From UBA10649 sp965278945 (GTDB taxonomy: Bacteria > Actinomycetota > Actinomycetes > S36-B12), in contig OZ257128.1 in NCBI GenBank assembly GCA_965278945.1, positions 1 to 64,000 on the forward strand: a stretch of 64,000 nt of DNA, written 5' to 3'. A model generated the notes under the pieces. It worked only from the letters and a program-made list of their open reading frames with translations, searched no databases and had not been told where the DNA came from. The position numbers and the translations under genes were made by a program. This document shows, in pieces, positions 57,333 to 64,000 of this stretch. The stretch's first letter is position 1; every line of letters begins with the position of its first letter.

Positions 57333-58333
57333 GCGTGCGTGCCGCATCGGACGCCCTCATGTCGGTACGGGCGGCGGTCGAGGACAGCATCGCGGATCTG
57401 CCCGCAGGGGCGTGCGTGGTCGTGGCCTGCTCGGGAGGCCCGGACTCCCTAGCCCTCGCCGGCGCCGCGGCGTGGGCCGGCCCGCGGCGCGACATCCTTA
57501 TCCACGCGGTCGTCGTCGATCACGGTCTACAGGAGGGTTCGGCCCACGTCGCTGCCGACGCAGCACGGGCGTGCCTTGCGCTGGGGGTTGCGACCGCCGA
57601 CGTCATCGAGGTCGAGGTCGGGAAGGAAGGCGGCCCCGAGGCTGCCGCGCGTGCCGCTCGATTCGGCGCCCTGGCCGCTGCTGCCGAACGGCTAGACGCG
57701 TCTGCCGTCCTACTCGGACACACTCGCGACGATCAGGCCGAGACGGTCCTGCTCCGGCTGGCCCGCGGTTCGGGAGCGCGTGCCCTGTCGGCGATGCGGG
57801 CACGCAGCGACCCGTGGCGTCGACCCTTCCTTGGTCTGGCACGATCCGAGGTCCACGAAGCGGCAGCCGAGTTGCTCGGCCCGACGGGACGCCAGGCATG
57901 GCGCGATCCGCACAACGTCGACCTCGCGTATGCGCGTGTCAGGGTGCGCGAACTGCTCGCTGGACTGGGGCAGGCTCTGGGCCCGGGAGTCGCAGTGGGC
58001 CTGAGTCGCTCGGCAGAGCTCCTGCGCGACGACGCCGATGCCTTGGACTCGCAAGCCGAGCAGGCCTTTGCTGCCTGCGTCGTCGCGACCGATGTCGACG
58101 TCAGCGCCGAAGCCAAGGCCCTGATCGAACTGCCGCGTGCGCTGCGCACCCGGGTGATCCGGTTGATGGGCCTTCGCGCCGGGTGCCCGTCGGAGGAACT
58201 GGGATACGAGCGGGTGGTCGAGATGGAGGCTCTCGTCGTCGACTGGCACGGTCAGGGTGCGCTCCGGCTGCCGGGGCGTGTCGCGGCGACTGGTGCATAT
58301 GGGAGGCTGTCGCTGCGACGTGGTGAGGAGTGA
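57329..58333 (+). CDS. tilS: tRNA(Ile)-lysidine synthase
   Basis: A 334-residue enzyme. The PP-loop ATP-pyrophosphatase motif is VVVACSGGPDSLALAGA, followed by VVVDHGLQEGS, LLGHTRDDQAETVLLRLARGSG and WRDPHNVDLAYARVRVRELL. It attaches lysine to cytidine 34 of tRNA-Ile, letting it read AUA. It lacks much of the C-terminal domain of the longer E. coli form, as usual in actinobacteria. GTG 57329 overlaps the previous stop and is preferred to a longer version from 57251. Confidence 0.9.
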   Translation: MSVRAASDALMSVRAAVEDSIADLPAGACVVVACSGGPDSLALAGAAAWAGPRRDILIHAVVVDHGLQEGSAHVAADAARACLALGVATADVIEVEVGKEGGPEAAARAARFGALAAAAERLDASAVLLGHTRDDQAETVLLRLARGSGARALSAMRARSDPWRRPFLGLARSEVHEAAAELLGPTGRQAWRDPHNVDLAYARVRVRELLAGLGQALGPGVAVGLSRSAELLRDDADALDSQAEQAFAACVVATDVDVSAEAKALIELPRALRTRVIRLMGLRAGCPSEELGYERVVEMEALVVDWHGQGALRLPGRVAATGAYGRLSLRRGEE

Positions 58334-58436
58334 GCGAAGCGAGCCCCGGAATCACGGCGCGGTAGGCATGCGCAGCACGCTCGACCCGCCGTCCGACATC
58401 CTCCAGTAGCGACAATCACCCAGACAGGAGCGTCGA

Positions 58437-58991
58437 GTGGACCCCGAGCACATCTCCTCGGAACTCGAGCACGTGCTGCTGACCGAGACCCAGATCCGCG
58501 ACCGATTGACCGAGATCGGCGCCCAGATCGATGCAGACTACGAGGGCAAGGACCTGCTGCTCGTCGGCGTCCTCAAGGGCGCCGTCATGGTGATGGCCGA
58601 CCTGGCCCGCTCGCTGTCGCGGTCGGTCGACATGGACTGGATGGCCGTCTCGTCCTACGGCTCAGGCACCACGTCGAGCGGAGTCGTCCGGATCCTCAAG
58701 GACCTCGACGCCGATCTCAACGGTCGCAACGTGCTCGTCGTCGAGGACATCTTGGACTCGGGCCTGACGTTGTCGTGGCTGCTGAAGAACCTCACCTCGC
58801 GCAACCCGGCGTCCGTCGAGGTGTTCACCCTGCTCCGTAAGCCGGACGCCCAGAAGGTGAACGTTGCACCGCGCTACGTCGGCTTCGACATCCCCAATGA
58901 GTTCGTGGTCGGCTACGGGCTTGACTTCGCGGAGCGCTATCGCAATCTTCGGTGCGTGGGCACTCTCGCCCCGCATGTGTACGGCGGCTGA
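58437..58991 (+). CDS. hpt: hypoxanthine phosphoribosyltransferase
   Basis: A 184-residue purine salvage enzyme. The PRPP-binding motif is VLVVEDILDSGLTLSWLL, with LLLVGVLKGAVMVMADLAR near the N-terminus, WMAVSSYGSGTTSSG in the flexible loop, and FVVGYGLDFAERYRNL at the C-terminus. It makes IMP or GMP from hypoxanthine or guanine. The GTG follows CAGGAG. It lies 103 bases after tilS; a TAGGCAT in that gap may give it a promoter of its own. Confidence 0.93.
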   Translation: MDPEHISSELEHVLLTETQIRDRLTEIGAQIDADYEGKDLLLVGVLKGAVMVMADLARSLSRSVDMDWMAVSSYGSGTTSSGVVRILKDLDADLNGRNVLVVEDILDSGLTLSWLLKNLTSRNPASVEVFTLLRKPDAQKVNVAPRYVGFDIPNEFVVGYGLDFAERYRNLRCVGTLAPHVYGG

Positions 58992-59063
58992 CGGTTTGCG
59001 CAGGCTTTCGCGGCTGGCGTAAGGCGTCGCCCGCTTAGCGAAGTCGTCCGACCCTCACCCGCG

Positions 59064-59069
59064 TAGTAC
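59064..59069 (+). promoter_or_regulatory. -10-like element, leaderless (ftsH)
   Basis: TAGTAC, six bases before the GTG at 59076; the last position departs from the TAnnnT pattern. Confidence 0.35.
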
Positions 59070-59075
59070 CGTGAT

Positions 59076-61079
59076 GTGGTGGACCTGAGGAAAATCCTGC
59101 GCGGCCCGATCTTCTGGATCGCTATTGCCGTGCTGTTCGTTCTGATCGGCTCGAGCTTCATCTCGGGCATCGGGGCGCCGACTCAGGTCGACACCAGCCA
59201 GGCCATTTCGGACATTCAGGCCGGGAACGTCGACACCGCCACGATCATCGACCGTGATCAGGTCCTCGAGCTCACGCTCAAGGACGGTTCGAAGATCCGG
59301 TCCTCGTACGTGGCCGGCCAGGGCGTCAACCTCCAAGAGCTGCTCCAGGAGAAGTCCGACGCTGGCCAGTTGCCGGGTGGCTACAACATCGTCGTGCCGA
59401 CGGAGAGCGTGCTGGTCACCCTCCTGATCTCGCTGCTGCCGATCGCGCTGATCGTCCTGCTGTTCTTCTTCCTCATGAGCCAGATGCAAGGCGGCGGCTC
59501 GAAGGTCATGCAGTTCGGCAAGTCGAAGGCCAAGCTCGTCAACAAGGACATGCCGCAGACCACCTTCGCCGATGTCGCTGGAGCCGAGGAGGCGGTCGAG
59601 GAGCTCGAGGAGATCAAGGACTTCCTCGCCGATCCCGCGAAGTTCCAGGCGGTCGGCGCGAAGATCCCCAAGGGCGTCCTGCTCTACGGGCCCCCCGGCA
59701 CGGGAAAGACGCTGCTGGCGCGCGCGGTTGCGGGCGAGGCCGGCGTGCCCTTCTTCTCCATTTCCGGATCCGATTTCGTCGAGATGTTCGTCGGTGTCGG
59801 CGCCAGTCGCGTCCGCGACCTTTTCGGCCAGGCCAAGGAGAGCGCCCCCGCGATCATCTTCATCGACGAGATCGATGCTGTCGGACGTCATCGCGGCGCG
59901 GGCATGGGCGGTGGCCACGACGAGCGCGAGCAGACTCTCAACCAGATGCTCGTCGAGATGGACGGTTTCGACGTGAACGCCAACGTGATTCTCATCGCGG
60001 CGACGAACCGACCAGACATCCTCGACCCTGCCCTCCTGCGTCCCGGTCGCTTCGACCGCCAGATCGCCGTCGAGCGCCCCGACCTCAACGGGCGCTTTGA
60101 GATCCTCAAGGTGCATGCCAAGGGCAAGCCCATGGCTGATCACGTCGACTTGCTCGCCGTTGCGCGTCGGACTCCGGGATTCACCGGCGCCGACCTAGCG
60201 AATGTCCTGAACGAGGCCGCGCTGCTGACCGCGCGCGGAGACCATCAGTTCATCGATGACATCGCCCTCGACGAGGCAATCGATCGCGTCATCGCGGGGC
60301 CGCAGAAGCGCACGCGGCTCATGGACGATCTCGAGAAGAAGATCACGGCGTATCACGAGGCCGGCCACGCATTGGTCGCCGCTGCGCTTCCGGGCAACGA
60401 CCCAGTGCACAAGATCACGATCATGCCGCGCGGTCGCGCGCTCGGCTACACGATGGTGCTGCCGGACGCGGACCGATACTCGACCACGCGCAGCCAGATG
60501 CTCAACCAGCTCGCCTACATGCTCGGTGGCCGCGCTGCCGAGGAGCTGATCTTCCACGATCCGACTACCGGTGCCTCGAACGACATCGAGAAGGCCACCG
60601 CGGTCGCTCGGGCGATGGTCACGCAGTTCGGCATGACCGAGCGGCTTGGCGCGATCCAGTACGGCAAGGATGCCAGCGAGCCGTTCCTCGGCCGCGACAT
60701 GGGCCATGTCCGCGACTACTCCGAGGAAGTCGCCGCGGCGATCGACGAGGAGGTCCGCGCGTTCATCGAAGCGGCCCACCAGGAGGCGTACGACGTCCTC
60801 GTGGCGAACCGCGACATCCTCGACGCGATGGTCCTCGCGCTCCTCGAGCGCGAGACGCTCGACAAGGCCGAGATCGAGGAGATCTTCGCCGAGCTGCAGT
60901 TGCGCGAGATCAGACCGGCGTGGACCGGGTCGGCGCGCAGGCGCCCCGACGAGCGCGGGCCCGTGCTGACCCCGGTCAAGGCGAGCGCGAGCAACGGCTC
61001 GGCAAACGGGCACGGATCGTCCAATGGATCCAATGGAAAGGTCACGGAGGACACCTCCGAGGTGAGTGACCTCGCATGA
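59076..61079 (+). CDS. ftsH: ATP-dependent zinc metalloprotease FtsH
   Basis: A 667-residue membrane AAA protease. Two helices (about 11-32 and 110-128) flank an extracytoplasmic domain; then Walker A GPPGTGKT (about 205), Walker B IIFIDEIDAVG, second region of homology (ATNRPDILDPALLRPGRFDR), and the zinc motif HEAGH (H427-H431). The tail is Ser/Asn/Gly-rich and ends in an acidic segment. It degrades misfolded membrane and some cytoplasmic proteins. It overlaps folE by ATGA. Two GTG codons (59076, 59079) can start it. Confidence 0.95.
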   Translation: MVDLRKILRGPIFWIAIAVLFVLIGSSFISGIGAPTQVDTSQAISDIQAGNVDTATIIDRDQVLELTLKDGSKIRSSYVAGQGVNLQELLQEKSDAGQLPGGYNIVVPTESVLVTLLISLLPIALIVLLFFFLMSQMQGGGSKVMQFGKSKAKLVNKDMPQTTFADVAGAEEAVEELEEIKDFLADPAKFQAVGAKIPKGVLLYGPPGTGKTLLARAVAGEAGVPFFSISGSDFVEMFVGVGASRVRDLFGQAKESAPAIIFIDEIDAVGRHRGAGMGGGHDEREQTLNQMLVEMDGFDVNANVILIAATNRPDILDPALLRPGRFDRQIAVERPDLNGRFEILKVHAKGKPMADHVDLLAVARRTPGFTGADLANVLNEAALLTARGDHQFIDDIALDEAIDRVIAGPQKRTRLMDDLEKKITAYHEAGHALVAAALPGNDPVHKITIMPRGRALGYTMVLPDADRYSTTRSQMLNQLAYMLGGRAAEELIFHDPTTGASNDIEKATAVARAMVTQFGMTERLGAIQYGKDASEPFLGRDMGHVRDYSEEVAAAIDEEVRAFIEAAHQEAYDVLVANRDILDAMVLALLERETLDKAEIEEIFAELQLREIRPAWTGSARRRPDERGPVLTPVKASASNGSANGHGSSNGSNGKVTEDTSEVSDLA

Positions 61080-61687
61080 CCGGCATCAACGAGGTCTCCT
61101 TGGAGGAGAGTGCCCCGCTGCAGCCGTTCGATGCTGAGGCCGCCGAGAGCGCCGTACGCCAGTTGCTCATCGCCATCGGCGAGGACCCCGACCGTGACGG
61201 ACTGCGCGATACGCCCGCCCGAGTCTCGCGCGCCTTCGCCGAGATGTTCCGAGGCCTGTACATGACGGCCGACGAGGTGCTCACCACAACGTTCGACCTC
61301 GGTCACGACGAGATGGTCCTGGTCAAGGACATCGAGCTCTACAGCACCTGCGAGCACCATTTGGTGCCCTTCCACGGAGTGGCACACGTCGGCTACATCC
61401 CCAGCGACAACGGCCGCATCACCGGACTGTCGAAGATCGCTCGCCTTGTCGACGTGTTCGCAAAGCGCCCGCAGGTGCAAGAGCGCCTGACGACGCAGAT
61501 TGCCGACTCGCTCATGAGAATCCTCGAACCCCGCGGCGCGATCGTGGTGCTCGAGGCGGAGCACCTGTGCATGTCCATGCGCGGCGTTCGCAAGCCCGGT
61601 GCACGCACCGTCACCAGCGCCGTCCGCGGCAGCCTGCTGGCCCCTGCGACACGGGCCGAGGCCATGTCGCTGATCCTGAGTCGATGA
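61076..61687 (+). CDS. folE: GTP cyclohydrolase I
   Basis: A 203-residue enzyme making 7,8-dihydroneopterin triphosphate from GTP, the first folate step. VKDIELYSTCEHHLVPFHGVAHVGYIP carries the zinc Cys and His; EAEHLCMSMRGVRKPGART supplies the second Cys and the substrate pocket. ATG overlaps the ftsH stop and the gene overlaps folP, so the block is translated as a chain. Confidence 0.95.
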   Translation: MTGINEVSLEESAPLQPFDAEAAESAVRQLLIAIGEDPDRDGLRDTPARVSRAFAEMFRGLYMTADEVLTTTFDLGHDEMVLVKDIELYSTCEHHLVPFHGVAHVGYIPSDNGRITGLSKIARLVDVFAKRPQVQERLTTQIADSLMRILEPRGAIVVLEAEHLCMSMRGVRKPGARTVTSAVRGSLLAPATRAEAMSLILSR

Positions 61688-62553
61688 ACCTGCGGCCCGT
61701 CGGGCTGCCGGCCGGCCTCGCCGGGCTCGATCGGACTGCCGTCATGGGCGTGCTCAACGTCACGCCAGACTCGTTCTCCGACGGCGGCCGCTACCTGAAT
61801 CCCGAAGACGCCGTCGCGCACGGCCTGCACCTGTGGCGCGAGGGCGCCGACATCATCGACGTCGGCGGAGAGTCGACGCGGCCCGGCGCATCGCGCGTTC
61901 CACTCGATGAGGAATGCTCGCGTGTGCTGCCTGTCGTTGCCGGACTCGTGGCAGCGGGCGTCCCGGTGAGCATCGACACGATGCGTCCCAGAACGGCCGA
62001 GCTCGCGGTCGCGGCCGGCGCATGCCTGGTCAACGACGTCAGTGGCGGTCTTGCAGATCCGGGCATGTACGCGCAGGTGGCGGCCCTCTCGGTCCCGTAT
62101 GTGGCGATGCACTGGCGCGGTCACAGTGACCGGATGAACGACCTCGCCACCTATGACGACGTTGTGGCCGATGTCATCGCGGAGTTGACGCAGCGAGTCG
62201 ACAGTGCGATCGCCGCGGGGATGGCGCGGGATTCGATCGTCATCGATCCAGGACTGGGATTCGCCAAGGAGTCGCACCACAACTGGAAGTTGCTGCAGGC
62301 GCTCGACGAGCTCATGTCGGTCGGCCTCCCCGTCCTTCTGGGCGCATCGAGAAAGCGCTTCCTCGGAGCTCTCCTCGCGGATGACCGTGACGAGCCGCGG
62401 CCCACCGATGAGCGTGATGCCGCGACAGATGCCGTGACCGCGATCGCCGCGACCCACGGAGTGTGGGCGGTGAGGGTGCATGACGTCAAAGGCAGCAAGG
62501 ATGCCGTCCGCGTCGCATCGGCGTGGACTCGAGGGGGACACGAGCGTGGCTGA
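61684..62553 (+). CDS. folP: dihydropteroate synthase
   Basis: A 289-residue canonical DHPS. MGVLNVTPDSFSDGGRYLNPEDA, DIIDVGGESTRPGA, VPVSIDTMRPRTAELAVAAGACLVNDVSGG, IVIDPGLGFAKE, LLGASRKRFLG and the C-terminal VRVHDV are all intact. It joins p-aminobenzoate to the pterin and is the sulfonamide target. ATG 61684 overlaps folE. Contrast with the divergent paralogue at 13330-14229. Confidence 0.95.
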   Translation: MNLRPVGLPAGLAGLDRTAVMGVLNVTPDSFSDGGRYLNPEDAVAHGLHLWREGADIIDVGGESTRPGASRVPLDEECSRVLPVVAGLVAAGVPVSIDTMRPRTAELAVAAGACLVNDVSGGLADPGMYAQVAALSVPYVAMHWRGHSDRMNDLATYDDVVADVIAELTQRVDSAIAAGMARDSIVIDPGLGFAKESHHNWKLLQALDELMSVGLPVLLGASRKRFLGALLADDRDEPRPTDERDAATDAVTAIAATHGVWAVRVHDVKGSKDAVRVASAWTRGGHERG

Positions 62554-62911
62554 TCAGATTCGCATCCGTGGGATTCGCGGCACCGGGAACCATGGCGTGT
62601 TCGAGCATGAGCGCATTGACGGGCAGGAGTTCATCGTCGACGTCACCCTCGACGTCAGCACGCACGCCGCTGCGGGAAGCGATGCGCTGAGCGACACCGT
62701 GGACTACGGCGTCGTTGCCGATGAGGTGTACGCGCTGATCACCGGTGAGCCGGTCGACCTGATCGAGACCCTCGCCGAGCGAATCGCCGCCGCGTGCCTG
62801 ACGCACGCCGGAGTGCTTGCCGTCGAGGTTCGTGTCCACAAGCCCCAGGCTCCGATCGCGGTGCCGTTCGACGACGTCGAGGTGCGGATATCCAGGACCG
62901 GCCATGCGTAG
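62546..62911 (+). CDS. folB: dihydroneopterin aldolase
   Basis: A 121-residue enzyme: IRIRGIRGTGNHGVFEHERIDGQEFIVDVTLDV, SDTVDYGVVADEV, LIETLAERIAAACL and VHKPQAPIAVPFDDVEVRI cover the FolB fold including the catalytic lysine. GTG 62546 has GAGGGGG upstream and overlaps the folP end by eight bases. Confidence 0.93.
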   Translation: MADQIRIRGIRGTGNHGVFEHERIDGQEFIVDVTLDVSTHAAAGSDALSDTVDYGVVADEVYALITGEPVDLIETLAERIAAACLTHAGVLAVEVRVHKPQAPIAVPFDDVEVRISRTGHA

Positions 62912-63416
62912 CGTCGTCTTCGGCATCGGCTCGAACCTCGGCGACTCCGCGTCCATCCTGCAGGGGGCAGTGTCCGACCTGAACGCGATCGACGGGCTGG
63001 AGATCACCGCGGCGTCGCCCATCTATGAGACCGATCCCGTTGGCGGTCCGCAGCAGGGCGTCTTCCTCAACTCCGTCCTCGTGGGTCGAACGAGCCTCGA
63101 CAACGCAGCGCTGCTTGATGCCGCGCAGGCGGTCGAGCAGCACTGGCATCGGGTGCGCGAGGTCCGTTGGGGTCCGCGAACGCTCGATGTCGACGTGCTC
63201 GCGATCGATGACGAGGTCTCCGACGACCCGCGACTGACCATCCCGCACCCGCGTGCCCACGAGCGGGCCTTCGTGCTCGTGCCGTGGCTCGAGGTCGATC
63301 CGCACGCGCGGATCGCTGGTCGCGGTGCGTTGGCAGATCTCCTCGACGACGTCGACACGTCCGGCGTCCGGCGTACCGATCGCGAACTCGTCATCGACAC
63401 GGCGTCGCGGCCGTGA
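62904..63416 (+). CDS. folK: 2-amino-4-hydroxy-6-hydroxymethyldihydropteridine diphosphokinase
   Basis: A 170-residue HPPK. VVFGIGSNLGDS, ASPIYETDPVGGPQQGVFLNSVL, HWHRVREVRWGPRTLDVDVLAID and IPHPRAHERAFVLVPWLEV are the standard motifs, with the DVDVLA magnesium aspartates. It activates the pterin for FolP. The ATG overlaps the folB stop by eight bases, and the gene overlaps DUF3180. Confidence 0.94.
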   Translation: MRSVVFGIGSNLGDSASILQGAVSDLNAIDGLEITAASPIYETDPVGGPQQGVFLNSVLVGRTSLDNAALLDAAQAVEQHWHRVREVRWGPRTLDVDVLAIDDEVSDDPRLTIPHPRAHERAFVLVPWLEVDPHARIAGRGALADLLDDVDTSGVRRTDRELVIDTASRP

Positions 63417-63904
63417 ACGCGATGATGCCGACTCGCACGCGCACCCTGATCGCCCTCGCCGTGGTCGCCGGTGCGATCGGCTGGGGCCTGGTTCAGATCG
63501 TCGATGCCTGGGCCGGGCGGCTGCTGCCGGTCCCGTGGCTGGCCGCAGCGGCCATGTGGCTGCTCGCTGGCGCGACGCTGTACTGGGCGGTTGCCAGTCG
63601 GCCACGGCTACAGGGCAGGCCCGGTGCCAAGCCGATGCCGCCGATTGTCGCTGCCCGCACGGCCGCGCTGGCCATGGCCGCATCTCGCGGAGGATCGCTC
63701 GTCGCGGGCTTCTACGCAGGCGTCGCGATCGCGATGGTCCCGTCGATCGGCATTCCAAGCGGCGGGGCGACCTTCTGGTCGGCGACGTTCGCCAGCCTCG
63801 GCGCGCTGGCTCTCGTCGCTGCGGCGCTGTGGCTCGAGCACGTGTGCCGCCTGCCGATCGGGCCGGATGATCGGTTCGGCGATCGCAAGAACACGCCGAG
63901 ATAG
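63413..63904 (+). CDS. DUF3180 membrane protein
   Basis: A 163-residue protein with four helices. LIALAVVAGAIGWGLVQIVDAWAGRLLPVPWLAAAAMWLLAG and PIVAARTAALAMAASRGGSLVAGFYAG are typical of DUF3180, which follows folK in most actinobacteria. Function unknown; the persistent linkage suggests a role near folate metabolism or simple operon conservation. GTG start overlaps the folK stop. Confidence 0.87.
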   Translation: MNAMMPTRTRTLIALAVVAGAIGWGLVQIVDAWAGRLLPVPWLAAAAMWLLAGATLYWAVASRPRLQGRPGAKPMPPIVAARTAALAMAASRGGSLVAGFYAGVAIAMVPSIGIPSGGATFWSATFASLGALALVAAALWLEHVCRLPIGPDDRFGDRKNTPR

Positions 63905-63907
63905 GGT
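63902..63907 (+). promoter_or_regulatory. -10 element, leaderless (last gene)
   Basis: TAGGGT, six bases before the ATG at 63914; its TAG is the DUF3180 stop codon. Confidence 0.5.
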
Positions 63908-63913
63908 TCACGC

Positions 63914-64000
63914 ATGAGCGAAACCGCCCTCGAGGACCTTCCGTTCGAAGAACTGCGCCACAAGGCCTTCCACGTGGCCGAGCGTCACTTGGACCTGGGC
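63914..64000 (+). CDS. unidentified gene, 5' part only
   Basis: An ATG at 63914 opens a frame to the window edge, starting MSETALEDLPFEELRHKAFHVAERHLDLG. It has the codon usage of its neighbours and a leaderless-type promoter. The helical, charged sequence resembles a small soluble actinobacterial protein commonly found after DUF3180, but 29 residues do not allow naming. Confidence 0.65.
   Translation, partial: MSETALEDLPFEELRHKAFHVAERHLDLG

Noticed and set aside
1..64000. CRISPR arrays, insertion sequences, prophage genes, tRNA or rRNA genes.
   Set aside because: No regularly spaced direct repeats, transposase or integrase motifs, cloverleaf-like T-loop sequences or rRNA-like stretches were recognised by eye; tRNAscan-SE would settle tRNAs.

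Overview
The window is a 64 kb high-GC chromosomal segment that looks like an actinobacterium (Actinomycetota, class Actinomycetes). The signs are the very high G+C in third codon positions, frequent GTG starts, ATGA/GTGA stop-start overlaps, and the block zinc protease - tilS - hpt - ftsH - folE - folP - folB - folK - DUF3180. PHO boxes made of 11-bp direct repeats, a PspC-type sensor kinase, a CASTOR-like ion channel, DUF1304, DUF3037 and DUF6421 families and a secreted CopC/YcnI pair agree. I cannot assign order or genus. I see no rRNA, tRNA, CRISPR array, insertion sequence or prophage; this is an ordinary chromosomal region with unusually legible regulatory DNA.

Layout. 0-8 kb: HipA-like kinase with a DUF3037 partner, a GAP-family membrane protein, a LiaF/PspC envelope-stress locus (small membrane protein, PspC-LiaF protein, PspC-histidine kinase, LuxR-type regulator), an MFS exporter, a secreted M23 peptidase and a lipoprotein. 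8-19.5 kb: GNAT enzymes, DUF1304, LtrA, a CASTOR-type channel, a META-domain lipoprotein, a divergent pterin-binding protein, an alpha/beta hydrolase, and a copper-handling operon that ends in tryptophan 2,3-dioxygenase. 19.5-29 kb: a spermidine-synthase-like membrane protein, a thiamine ABC transporter behind a TPP riboswitch, an Lrp regulator, and two bacterial-PH membrane proteins. 27.4-36 kb: a DUF6421 - SDR - threonine aldolase operon, GlpD, a pentapeptide/RTX-repeat protein with a frameshift, and a histidine phosphatase with a flippase-like protein. 36-40.5 kb: DEAD-box helicase, VOC protein, YczE-like protein, cupin lipoprotein, MoeA. 40.5-50.2 kb: an arsenic block (arsR, arsI-like, arsC, arsR-arsC fusion, aquaglyceroporin) running directly into a phosphate block (pit, pstCAB, pstS and a second PstS-like lipoprotein) with PHO boxes. 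50.2-64 kb: AI-2E-family permease, a small Cys-rich protein, a CoA-disulfide reductase/rhodanese behind a CstR-type palindrome, ppa, dacB, manA, then the tilS-fol block and the start of one more gene.

How the parts work together. Arsenate enters through phosphate transporters; here the arsenate reductases and an aquaglyceroporin (no Acr3 or ArsB efflux pump in view) abut the phosphate regulon, and the first PHO box overlaps the aquaporin 3' end. Thiamine uptake is gated at translation by the riboswitch. The copper proteins, the CoA-disulfide reductase/rhodanese and the ars genes are metal, sulfur and metalloid stress functions, two of them behind sharp palindromic operators. A window-wide pattern is a TAnnnT hexamer ending 6-8 nt before an ATG or GTG start with no Shine-Dalgarno, at about fifteen genes: the expected look of leaderless transcription.
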